This document shows, in pieces, positions 33,978-41,633 of a stretch of DNA of 64,000 nt. How positions within the stretch are numbered: the stretch's first letter is position 1; the number at the start of each line of letters is the position of its first letter. The notes under the pieces were generated by a model. That model was not told where the DNA came from. It was given only the letters and a program-made list of their open reading frames with translations, and searched no databases. The position numbers and the translations under genes are program-made. Source of the stretch: Halorubrum sp. CBA1229 (lineage in GTDB: Archaea; Halobacteriota; Halobacteria; Halobacteriales; Haloferacaceae); NCBI RefSeq assembly GCF_003721435.2, contig NZ_CP054586.1, positions 299,939 to 363,938 on the forward strand, in the 5' to 3' direction.

Positions 33978-36755
33978 CTATTTTTGGGAGAGTAGCCGTC
34001 GGAGGACGAGATGAAGGATGCCTCCGTTTTCGACGTATCGAACGGCTGCAGGCGTACCGACCTGGGCAGTAACCGGGAATTCGACGGTCGATCCATCAGC
34101 CCGTTCTGCGAGGACGGTCAGCTCGTCGTTCACGTCTAACCCGTCATCAAGGCCACGGATCGCGACGATCTCCGAGCCGTCGAGGCCGAGCGACTCCCAC
34201 GAGTCTCCCTCTTGGAACTGCAGCGGGAGGACACCCATACCGACGAGATTGTCACGGAAGATTCGTTCGTAGCTTTCGGCGATGGTAGCACGGACTCCCA
34301 ACAGATCCGTCCCCTTCGCAGCCCAGTCACGACTCGATCCCGTTCCGAGTTCCTCGCCAGCGAACACGACAAGCGACGTGTCGTTCTCGCGGTAGCGACG
34401 ACTGGCCTCGAAGACCGTCGTCTGTTCGTCCGTGGGGTTGTGAATCGTGTAGCCACCTTCGACGTCGTCGAGCATCTGATTCTCGATGCGGACGTTCGCA
34501 AACGTCCCGCGCATCATCACCTCGTGATTCCCTCGCCGAGCACCGTACGTGTTGAACTCGTGCGGTTCGACACCGCGCTCCACGAGCCATTCCCCAGCCG
34601 GTTGCTCGCGACTGAACGGTCCGGCGGGACTGATGTGGTCCGTGGTGACCGTGTCCCCGAGCAACAGGAGTGTGCGGGCGTCTTCAACGTCCGCCACGCC
34701 GGGTTTCTCCAGCGGGAAGTCCTTGAAAAACGGCGGCTCTCGGATATACGTCGAAGACTCGTCCCACTCGTAGACGTCACCGCTCGGCGCATCGAGCGCA
34801 TCCCAGTGTTCGTCCCCCTCGAACACCTCGGCGTACTTCTCCTCGAACATCGCCGAGTCGACGCTATCGTGAACCGCCGTATGAATCTCGTCGGGGTCGG
34901 GCCAGATGTCTGCGAGGTAGACTGGGTCGCCCTCAGCGTCCGTTCCGAGCGAGTCGTGTTCGAGGTCGATGTCCATGCGGCCGGCGAGGCCGTAGGCGAC
35001 CACGAGTGGCGGACTGGCGAGGTAGTTCGCCCGGATCTTCGGATGGATGCGTGCCTCGAAGTTGCGATTGCCCGAGAGGACACTCGTCGTCCAGAGGTCT
35101 TCGGCGTCGATCGCGCGTTCGATCGGCTCGGGCAGTGGTCCGGCATTCCCGATACAGGTCGTACAGCCGTAGCCGACCACGTTGTAGCCGAGGTCTTCGA
35201 GATACGGAAGGAGGCCCGATTCCTCGAGATATTGGGTGACAACACGACTTCCCGGAGCGAGACTCGTCTTGACGTACGCGGGGACGTCAAGCCCACGCTC
35301 GACAGCGTTGCGAGCGAGGAGTCCTGCCGCGAGCATCACCGAAGGGTTCGACGTGTTCGTACAGCTGGTGATGGCGCTAACTACGACGCTCCCGTGGCCG
35401 ATTTCAGTCGTTTCGCCGTGTACGTCGACTTCGACCCGTTTGTCGAGGTCGCCGACGTCCGGCTCCGGAAGATCGGGGTCCGGTCGGTCATCGGCAGCGC
35501 TGCTTTCGCCAAGCCATCGGGTGAGCGCGTCCTCGTCGATTTCGTCCACTTCGTCTTCGAATTCACCGTGGACCAATCCACGGAAGTGCGTCTTCATGTC
35601 GTCCATCGGGACGCGGTCCTGAGGCCGCTTCGGCCCGGCGAGACTGGGTGTTATCGTCGAGAGATCGAGCTCGACTGTTTCGGTGTACTCGGGGTTCTGC
35701 TCGCCGAACAGCCCCTGGGCGTCGAGATATTCACGGACCAGTTCGATGTGCTCCTCGTCGCGTCCCGTAAGCTCGAGATAATCGAGAGTCGCCTCGTCCA
35801 CCCCGAACATCGAGATGGTCGAACCCTGTTCGGGTGCCATGTTCGCGATGGTCGCCCGGTCCGGAACAGTGAGGTTCGACACGCCCGGTCCGAAGAACTC
35901 GACGAAGCGGTCGACAACCCCGACCTCGCGGAGTTGCTCGGTGACGTGGAGGACGAGGTCGGTCGCTGTCGCACCTTCGGGTAGTTCGCCGGTGAGTCGG
36001 ACGCCGACGACCTCGGGGAGCTTCATCGTGATGGGCTGGCCAAGCATCGCGGCTTCCGCCTCGATGCCGCCAACGCCCCACCCGACGACGCCGATACCAC
36101 CGATCATCGGCGTGTGGCTATCAGTTCCGACGAGGGTGTCGGGGAGCAGCCACTGCTCGCCATCACGCTCTCGGGCGTGGACGACCTGGCCGAGGTATTC
36201 AAGGTTCACCTGGTGGACGATCCCGGTTCCCGGCGGTACGACGCGGAAGTCGTCGAAGGCCTGTTGGGCCCACTTGAGCGCTCGATAGCGTTCGCCGTTG
36301 CGCTCATACTCCAGTTCGACGTTCTTCTCGTATGCGTCCTCAGAGCCGAAGTAGTCGACCTGAACGCTGTGGTCGATGACGAGATCGCACGGGATCTCCG
36401 GTTCGACGAGGGTTGGATCCTCGCCCTTGCGCTCAACCGCCGAGCGGAGTGCCGCGAGGTCGACGACGGCGGGAACACCGGTGAGGTCCTGGAGGACGAC
36501 CCGCGACGGCGTGAACGGAAGTTCGACATCCGGCACGTCAGGCTGCCACGAAGCGACGTTCCGAACGTCCTCAGCCGTAATGGTGTCGCCGTCGACGTTC
36601 CGAAGGACGGATTCGAGGAGGACACGAATGCTAACCGGAAGGCGGTCCAGTTCGCAGAGGCCGGCCTCTTCGAGAGCGGTGAGATCCGCCATTTGATAGG
36701 CGTCCCCATCGAACTCGAATTCACGTATCGCATCGAAAGGATCAGTTTCGACCAT
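33978..36755 (-). CDS. acnA: Aconitate hydratase AcnA
   Basis: A 925-residue AcnA/IRP-type aconitase. Visible marks are DLTGVPAVVDLAALR near residue 85-100, DSHTPMIGGIGVVGWGVGGI, and the [4Fe-4S] cysteines in SAITSCTNTSNPSV and YGCTTCIGNAGPL, plus the C-terminal swivel domain with GEELGTGSSRDWAAKGT. It converts citrate to isocitrate in the TCA cycle. Length and motifs are complete. It is monocistronic; a housekeeping enzyme in such accessory surroundings suggests either a chromosome or a second copy on a large plasmid. Confidence 0.95.
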   Translation of the reverse strand: MVETDPFDAIREFEFDGDAYQMADLTALEEAGLCELDRLPVSIRVLLESVLRNVDGDTITAEDVRNVASWQPDVPDVELPFTPSRVVLQDLTGVPAVVDLAALRSAVERKGEDPTLVEPEIPCDLVIDHSVQVDYFGSEDAYEKNVELEYERNGERYRALKWAQQAFDDFRVVPPGTGIVHQVNLEYLGQVVHARERDGEQWLLPDTLVGTDSHTPMIGGIGVVGWGVGGIEAEAAMLGQPITMKLPEVVGVRLTGELPEGATATDLVLHVTEQLREVGVVDRFVEFFGPGVSNLTVPDRATIANMAPEQGSTISMFGVDEATLDYLELTGRDEEHIELVREYLDAQGLFGEQNPEYTETVELDLSTITPSLAGPKRPQDRVPMDDMKTHFRGLVHGEFEDEVDEIDEDALTRWLGESSAADDRPDPDLPEPDVGDLDKRVEVDVHGETTEIGHGSVVVSAITSCTNTSNPSVMLAAGLLARNAVERGLDVPAYVKTSLAPGSRVVTQYLEESGLLPYLEDLGYNVVGYGCTTCIGNAGPLPEPIERAIDAEDLWTTSVLSGNRNFEARIHPKIRANYLASPPLVVAYGLAGRMDIDLEHDSLGTDAEGDPVYLADIWPDPDEIHTAVHDSVDSAMFEEKYAEVFEGDEHWDALDAPSGDVYEWDESSTYIREPPFFKDFPLEKPGVADVEDARTLLLLGDTVTTDHISPAGPFSREQPAGEWLVERGVEPHEFNTYGARRGNHEVMMRGTFANVRIENQMLDDVEGGYTIHNPTDEQTTVFEASRRYRENDTSLVVFAGEELGTGSSRDWAAKGTDLLGVRATIAESYERIFRDNLVGMGVLPLQFQEGDSWESLGLDGSEIVAIRGLDDGLDVNDELTVLAERADGSTVEFPVTAQVGTPAAVRYVENGGILHLVLRRLLSQK

Positions 36756-36856
36756 GGAGTGAGCTACGCTTACCCAGCCCTTGAATTGTTGGCTCCGAAC
36801 AGTCGGAAGACCCAGTCACTGCAGCACTTCATACAGCTGTCGCGAAGGGCCTTCGT

Positions 36857-37591
36857 TCACAGAATCCGGCTAAGCGCCTCCGTTATCGAGCGAACTCTGA
36901 CGATACGGAGCCCCGATACAGCCACTTCTGTCGGTTCGTCCGCCGGAATGACCAAAGCCCGTGCATCAAGTCCTCGTGCTGCACGGGCTTTCGTCTCGAT
37001 CTCCCCAACGGGAAGCAACGCTCCTTCGTCGTCGACGATTCCCGTGATGAGCGTCTCCGGTGTGAGTGACTGCTGGCGGAGGCTGGCGACGAGGGCGACC
37101 GTGAGTCCTGCTTCCCAGCTCTTCCCGCGAAGTGCGAGCACACTGTCCGTGGGAGAATCGAACGTGACGTGCGTCGCCGTTCCGGCCAGCGAGCTGTCGG
37201 TGAGCCGCGTGGCCGTCGCAATCGCTTCACGAAGCGCGAGCTGGAGGTCGTGGCGGACTTCGATTCCATTCAAATTCACGAACAACTCGCCCTCGCCGTC
37301 GGTGAACTCAAATGCCACCGGAACCATGAGGCCGCTATCGGAGCCGTCGACTGCTGGAAGATAGTACCGTGTTGTTGCGGGAAGTGTGGCCCCACCAGCG
37401 AGTGTCGCCAGCGACTGAAATCCCTCCCCCGCTCGCGTGAGACCGAAAACCGCACCGGCGCCCCCAAGGCTCCCCAGGCCGAGTCCGGCAAGAAACCCCC
37501 GACGCGACAGAGCCGTCTCTTCAATCCGGCCGATTACGTCGTGCTCCGTATCAGCCGACCGAGAGACGGAAGCGGGTTCGTCGGGTGGCAT
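36857..37591 (-). CDS. Tat-signal protein with Lon-like (S16) protease domain
   Basis: A 244-residue protein. SRRGFLAGLGLGSLGG at ~29-44 is a Tat signal or N-in membrane anchor. Residues ~95-244 resemble the proteolytic domain of Lon (S16): Ser158 in GKSWEAGLTVALVASL and Lys201 in GALLPVGEIETKARAA. Their spacing of 43 residues equals the Ser679-Lys722 spacing of E. coli Lon. No AAA+ domain is attached, so it would be an ATP-independent exported protease or a processing factor. It lies next to a divergent PrsW/CPBP-like protein. Activity is predicted, not known. Confidence 0.7.
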   Translation of the reverse strand: MPPDEPASVSRSADTEHDVIGRIEETALSRRGFLAGLGLGSLGGAGAVFGLTRAGEGFQSLATLAGGATLPATTRYYLPAVDGSDSGLMVPVAFEFTDGEGELFVNLNGIEVRHDLQLALREAIATATRLTDSSLAGTATHVTFDSPTDSVLALRGKSWEAGLTVALVASLRQQSLTPETLITGIVDDEGALLPVGEIETKARAARGLDARALVIPADEPTEVAVSGLRIVRVRSITEALSRIL

Positions 37592-37711
37592 GGTAGTATG
37601 GTGACCGGCTACAGTTAGTATTCGTGTGAGTGAGTAACAGGCGGAGGGTAATAAAGGCTCTTCGCAGTGTGGACTTCGAACGGATACGCCTATTTTGACT
37701 GACTCTCACGT

Positions 37712-38269
37712 ATGAAACGGTCGTTGTCACATATGCCGTCACAGTACCGGTCACTGGTCGGGTTGACTGTCGTAAGTAGCGTCGTGACCGGTATCGGCGT
37801 GTGGAGTGCCTATCAGTTCGAACTTGCCCTGCTTCAGGTGACGACCGCAAGCACGTGGACTCTTCTGGTTGGGCTCATCGAGGAGGCGTTCGTCCGTCTC
37901 ATCCCTTTGATACTCGTTTTCTACGGCTGGAGCTACTGGCAAGGCGACCTCCTCTCGAAAACCGAGGGACTACTCGCAACCGTGGCCTCCGGTCTGACAG
38001 TCGCCTTCCTCGAACTGGTGCTCAAACTCGAATACCTGTCACGTCTCGAGGCGACAGCCCAGTTCGACTCGCTCGTGCTCCCGCTAGTATTCGTTCACCT
38101 ACCGTTCGCACTCATTGCTGGGCGGTTCGCGTACGCGCTCGGCGAGCGGATTCATCATACCGACGAGGTAGGCTTACCGTCGCTGTCGCGACGAAATCTG
38201 GCGGTACTCGGTCTTGGATATCTCGGCCTCGCAGTACTCCATATCGGCTACAATCTACTTGTACGGTAG
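37712..38269 (+). CDS. PrsW/CPBP-like integral membrane protein
   Basis: A 185-residue protein with about six membrane helices. E57-E58-x3-R62 in helix 2 (IEEAFVRLIP), a second acidic helix (FLELVLKLEYL, ~99-109), H129 in FVHLPFALIAG and H177-x3-N181 in LHIGYNLL match the order of conserved residues in PrsW and CPBP (Abi) intramembrane metalloproteases (EExxK/R, ExxEN-like, H, HxxxN). It might be a protease or a protein-interaction relative. It is divergent from the Lon-like gene across 120 nt. The assignment is by motif order alone. An alternative start is Met8 (37733). Confidence 0.55.
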   Translation: MKRSLSHMPSQYRSLVGLTVVSSVVTGIGVWSAYQFELALLQVTTASTWTLLVGLIEEAFVRLIPLILVFYGWSYWQGDLLSKTEGLLATVASGLTVAFLELVLKLEYLSRLEATAQFDSLVLPLVFVHLPFALIAGRFAYALGERIHHTDEVGLPSLSRRNLAVLGLGYLGLAVLHIGYNLLVR

Positions 38270-38303
38270 GAGGGGGAGCGCTGCTGAAACCGTCCGGGAG
38301 TGA

Positions 38304-38954
38304 TTAGTGGTCGTCGCCGAGGGCGGTCGAAATCATTCCGTTCAGTTCTTCAAGCTTCTCGCGGACCCGATCGGGCTTGTCGGCCGGCGGATCCTCGAGG
38401 GCGACCGCCTCGTGGGGATCCGGTTCACCGACGATGACGCTCCCGATCATCCCGAGGCTCTCGTGGGGCGTGCAGTAGTAGTGGTAGACCCCCTCGGTCT
38501 CGAACGTGTGTTCGAACGTTGCGCCCTGTTCAGAGACGATGCCACTGTCCCAGGACGCCGCTCCCTCGGGAACGAGCTGGGGCTGGTCGTTGTCGGAGTG
38601 GTACGCGGTCGTTGAGTGACTCCCGCTCTCGTTGTGCCAGGTCACGGTGCCACCGACGTTCACCCGCACGACGTGTGGCTCGAAGTGGTAGCCCCCGTCC
38701 TCGGTAATCATGTTTACTTCGGCCGTATCGGACGGCGCTCCGACCGCTTCGTCGTGCCCCCCATCGTCGTCGTGACTGTCCTCGTCGTCGCTGTGGCTAG
38801 ACTCCGTGCTGGCCTCGTCCTGGCCACTCTCAGTCGTTGATCCGGCCGCTGCCTCGCTGTCGTTGTCCTGAGTCCCCGTGCAACCGGCGAGGCCAATGAC
38901 TGCTGCACCGCCAGTCAGCTGGAGCATCCGTCGACGCGTGAGTGAATCGGTCAT
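38304..38954 (-). CDS. Halocyanin-type blue copper lipoprotein
   Basis: About 216 residues from the ATG at 38954, which gives a Tat lipoprotein signal (RRRMLQ…GLAGC); the frame is open to 39029. A Ser/Asp/Glu/His-rich linker (~30-75) precedes a plastocyanin-like domain. The type 1 copper ligands are His in SGSHSTTAYH and the Cys-His-Met set in YYCTPHESLGMIGSV. It acts as a one-electron carrier on the outer membrane face. It is divergent from the ArsR-like operon, and the palindrome at 39013-39031 lies between them. Confidence 0.85.
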   Translation of the reverse strand: MTDSLTRRRMLQLTGGAAVIGLAGCTGTQDNDSEAAAGSTTESGQDEASTESSHSDDEDSHDDDGGHDEAVGAPSDTAEVNMITEDGGYHFEPHVVRVNVGGTVTWHNESGSHSTTAYHSDNDQPQLVPEGAASWDSGIVSEQGATFEHTFETEGVYHYYCTPHESLGMIGSVIVGEPDPHEAVALEDPPADKPDRVREKLEELNGMISTALGDDH

Positions 38955-39012
38955 ATCATCGGTCACCTTGCAAGTGAACCTACACAGGCAGACAGTATAG
39001 TCCGGAACGCAG

Positions 39013-39031
39013 ATTTGCTGGGTCAGCAAAT
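39013..39031. promoter_or_regulatory. Palindrome ATTTGCTG-GGT-CAGCAAAT between halocyanin and ArsR-like operon
   Basis: A perfect 8-bp inverted repeat with 3-nt spacer, lying between two divergent promoters. The same 17-nt core recurs at 46943-46960. It is a good candidate operator for the ArsR-like protein encoded next to it. Confidence 0.65.
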
Positions 39032-39040
39032 CGGCGTTTC

Positions 39041-39050
39041 TTTATATACC
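39041..39050 (+). promoter_or_regulatory. TATA box of ArsR-like operon
   Basis: TTTATATACC centred ~26 nt before the GTG start at 39071, the spacing of leaderless haloarchaeal transcripts. The palindrome lies 10 nt upstream. Confidence 0.6.
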
Positions 39051-39070
39051 CGCCCACAGAAATGTAGAAT

Positions 39071-39421
39071 GTGAGTGAAGAGCGAGACATCTCGGGGGTC
39101 CTCGCCATCCTCGACGACGACTATGCACGAGCGATCCTCGAGGCGACTCGCCGAACACAGATGTCCGCCAAGGAACTCAGTAATGAGTGCGATATGTCCG
39201 TCTCGACGGTTTCCAGGCGAGTCAATACGTTGCTCGAGTACGACTTGCTCGTCGAACGAACGCACATGGATCCCGACGGTCATCATTACAGCGAATACGA
39301 AGCCCAGCTCGACCGGGTCGAGGTTCAACTTCTGGAGTCTGGGTTCGATGTCCGCATCGAACTTCGGGAAGACGCCCCCGACAGATTCTCTCGGTTGTGG
39401 GATACAATGAGGAACGACTAA
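39071..39421 (+). CDS. ArsR-like winged-helix regulator
   Basis: A GTG-started protein of 116 residues with a complete winged helix: DDDYARAILEATRRTQMSAKEL, recognition helix DMSVSTVSRRVNTLLEYDLLVE and a wing with HHYSEYEAQ. The C-terminal helix ends RFSRLWDTMRND. No cysteines, so a direct thiolate metal sensor is unlikely unless His residues serve. It heads an operon with two small membrane proteins and diverges from halocyanin, an arrangement frequent in haloarchaea. It probably controls both sides. Confidence 0.78.
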   Translation: MSEERDISGVLAILDDDYARAILEATRRTQMSAKELSNECDMSVSTVSRRVNTLLEYDLLVERTHMDPDGHHYSEYEAQLDRVEVQLLESGFDVRIELREDAPDRFSRLWDTMRND

Positions 39422-39423
39422 CC

Positions 39424-39711
39424 ATGCACATCGGTCTCGTCATCGCAAAACTCGTCACCATGGCTCTCGGGTTCGTGATCGCATACCAAGCCTATCGAGG
39501 ATACCGTCGATCCAACAGCCAATCGATGTTGTACCTCGCCGTCGGCTTCGCAATTATCAGCTTCGGCGCTATCATCGAAGGGGTCTTATTCGACGTTGTT
39601 GGCCTGACGTTCCATAACGCTGGAATAGTGGCGACAGTAATCGTCGCGCTCGGGATGCTCACGATCCTGTACGCCCTGTACGGACGCGACCCGCGGAAAC
39701 TGGAGGAATAA
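39424..39711 (+). CDS. Small three-helix membrane protein (DUF7521-like), copy 1
   Basis: Ninety-five residues from the ATG at 39424, 2 nt after the regulator stop. Three membrane helices with the pattern GFVIAYQAYRGYRRSNSQSM (first loop) and GFAIISFGAIIEGVLFD. The next gene encodes a paralogue with the same layout. Such pairs commonly follow ArsR-like genes in haloarchaea; their function is unknown. A chance open frame extends upstream but carries no homologous sequence. Confidence 0.72.
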   Translation: MHIGLVIAKLVTMALGFVIAYQAYRGYRRSNSQSMLYLAVGFAIISFGAIIEGVLFDVVGLTFHNAGIVATVIVALGMLTILYALYGRDPRKLEE

Positions 39712-39713
39712 GA

Positions 39714-39989
39714 ATGGTGGACGCAACAACAGCGATTCTTGTAGTCGTTCGCTTGCTCGTTCTCGCACTCGGTATTCTGATCACGTACTACAGCTTCGAG
39801 GCGTATCGACGAACGGGCACGTACTATATGCGAAACGCCGCGATCGGATTCGGGATCATCACTCTCGGTGTCTTCATTGAAGGAGTGCTGTTCGAATTCG
39901 CGGGAGTTGACCTCGCTGTCGTCCACGTCATCGAATCAGTCGCCATTGGCCTCGGATTCGTGGTTCTTCTCATCTCGCTTCGCCGGTAG
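39714..39989 (+). CDS. Small three-helix membrane protein (DUF7521-like), copy 2
   Basis: Ninety-one residues, 2 nt after its paralogue. It shares YSFEAYRRTGTYYMRNAAIG, then GIITLGVFIEGVLFEF with copy 1, so the two arose by duplication and likely form a hetero-oligomer. Last gene of the ArsR-like operon. Function unknown. Confidence 0.72.
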   Translation: MVDATTAILVVVRLLVLALGILITYYSFEAYRRTGTYYMRNAAIGFGIITLGVFIEGVLFEFAGVDLAVVHVIESVAIGLGFVVLLISLRR

Positions 39990-40093
39990 CTCCAGACACC
40001 TCTCTGGAAACGCAAGCCGAGTGTCTCAAGGCGAGACTAAACGCGATTTACACTGATGAGGTGAGTGCTCCGGAGCTTGCCCCCGATGGCGGT

Positions 40094-40999
40094 TCACGCT
40101 CCTCGAATGGTCAGAACTGGCCCATCAGCGTTCCGGAGAACTCGTTCAGTCACACTTCCGATGAGGTGTCGTGAAATACCGGATCGACCGTGCGTCCCCA
40201 TAAGGATGAGGTCAACGCTATGCTGGTCACAGTACTCCGATATTTCCTGATGGGGGACGCCGTGGGTTATCTCAGCAGTGACTGCAACCCCGTCAGAAGT
40301 CGCTCGAGATCGGACATCTTCGAGGACCGTTTCTCCAGTCTGCTCTAGCACTTGCTGCAGTTCGTCCCATGTCCATCCCGGACGAGACGCGTAGTCACCC
40401 CTATCAACAACATAAAGAGCGTGAACTGCCGCATCGTACATCTTAGCCACTTCGAGTGCGTGATAAAAAGCCTCTCGTGCCGGAATACTGCCATCTGTCG
40501 GAAATAAGATGCGGTCGAATCCAGCTCGTATCTCGGCTTCAGAACTCGCTTCAGCCGGCTTCGAATTGATGCTAAGGACAGGGATGTTAACAGTGCGGAT
40601 AATTCGGGTCGTTACACTCCCAAGCAGAAATCGGTCGAGGCCAGTGTGTCCTCGGGTTCGCATACAGACGAGATCGATTCCGGCGTCGGTGATGTAGGAT
40701 CGGATTTCTCGCGCTGGAACGCCACGGCGGACCTCAGAAACTACGTCGAGATTGTGTTCTGCGGCTCGTGTCGCGATCTGTTGCGTGGCGGCATCCCCAG
40801 CGTCATACCATTGGTCTGGAAGCGGCTCCAAATCGGGAGTCAGCGCGGTCAGTTCGAGTTTCCGTTCGATCGGCGAACTGTCGACGACGTGTAGAGCGTG
40901 AACGGTTGCATCGTATCGGTCCGCGATGTCGAGCCCGTACGTGATCGCGGGTTCGACGTGATCGCTGCCATCGGTTGGGATGAGGATATCGGTGTACAT
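40094..40999 (-). CDS. Tandem universal stress protein (two UspA domains)
   Basis: About 301 residues from the ATG at 40999, the start that fits the first UspA strand (MYTDILIPTDGSDHVEPAIT). Two UspA domains follow: the first ends with …RTRGHTGLDRFLLGSVTTRI, the second begins FDRILFPTDGSIPAREAFYHA and ends GTHGRSGISRHLIGSVTERVLR. The G-x2-G-x9-G-S/T nucleotide motif is intact in both, so ATP binding is likely. It follows the DUF5676-like gene by 16 nt on the same strand and would be co-expressed with it. Confidence 0.87.
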   Translation of the reverse strand: MYTDILIPTDGSDHVEPAITYGLDIADRYDATVHALHVVDSSPIERKLELTALTPDLEPLPDQWYDAGDAATQQIATRAAEHNLDVVSEVRRGVPAREIRSYITDAGIDLVCMRTRGHTGLDRFLLGSVTTRIIRTVNIPVLSINSKPAEASSEAEIRAGFDRILFPTDGSIPAREAFYHALEVAKMYDAAVHALYVVDRGDYASRPGWTWDELQQVLEQTGETVLEDVRSRATSDGVAVTAEITHGVPHQEISEYCDQHSVDLILMGTHGRSGISRHLIGSVTERVLRNADGPVLTIRGA

Positions 41000-41015
41000 G
41001 GCGTAGTTCTCCGAT

Positions 41016-41315
41016 TTACCGTGTGAAGGAGTTGTACAGCCAGGCGAAGGCGTACACGAGGACGAAGCTGGCCACCGCGGCTTCAACCATACCTGCTGCT
41101 GTCCCGACGATGGTCGGTTCGAAGAACAGGTGCCACTGTTCCATTGCCTCAATCCCCTGCTCGTAGACTCCAATCGCTCCGAAGACGCCGAAGAGCAGCA
41201 TCACGACGGCAGAGACGACGGCAGCTGCACCTGCCAGCGCCAGTGCGTCGAGGGACATCGTGCGGGGCTTGGATTCCATGTCATGCGCGTCCTGAGTTCT
41301 GGTAGTCGTGCTCAT
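41016..41315 (-). CDS. DUF5676-like small membrane protein
   Basis: Ninety-nine residues from the ATG at 41315, with two to three membrane helices, starting MSLDALALAGAAAVVSAVVMLL after a polar N-terminus and ending AFAWLYNSFTR. The layout resembles the DUF5676 family, small membrane proteins near metal or permease genes. It is preceded by a promoter block that is 27/34 identical, with identical spacing, to the one before the ABC ATPase gene at 51674. It is followed by the UspA gene. Confidence 0.65.
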   Translation of the reverse strand: MSTTTRTQDAHDMESKPRTMSLDALALAGAAAVVSAVVMLLFGVFGAIGVYEQGIEAMEQWHLFFEPTIVGTAAGMVEAAVASFVLVYAFAWLYNSFTR

Positions 41316-41333
41316 ATGTAGAGATACGCCTGG

Positions 41334-41367
41334 CTCATTCAATCGAGTTTCTATTACAATTCGAAAG
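41334..41367 (-). promoter_or_regulatory. 34-nt promoter block shared with the ABC exporter operon
   Basis: The block matches 51693-51726 at 27 of 34 positions and lies exactly 18 nt from the start codon in both cases. It contains CTTTCGAATTG (minus strand), the recurring metal-gene motif, an AT-rich TATA-like centre, and CTCATTCAATCGA. On the plus side, a further CTTTCGAAT at 41550-41558 stands before the YHS permease. The rest of 41,368-41,630 shows nothing else. Confidence 0.6.
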
Positions 41368-41633
41368 AACACCCGGCTGGGTAACGAACCACGATAAAAT
41401 GCGGGGACAGAAGCAGGATATTGCGTCGCTGTCTGGGTAATTAGTCGTTCAAAAGGCCATAGCGATTCACCAACTGGAGCCCGAACTCCCAGTATTAAAT
41501 TAGTGAGAGGGCATTTCAAGCAGGGAGTTGTTGTCTCTGGTGGTTTGTGCTTTCGAATGCAAATTTTATAGAGGGTCACAAGCCCATATTTCTAAGGGCA
41601 ATTGACAAAACAGAGGCTTGTGATGGTCTACGT

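Noticed and set aside
34212..35984. 590-codon open frame antisense to aconitase
   Set aside because: Complete overlap with a well-conserved acnA gene; no motifs of its own.
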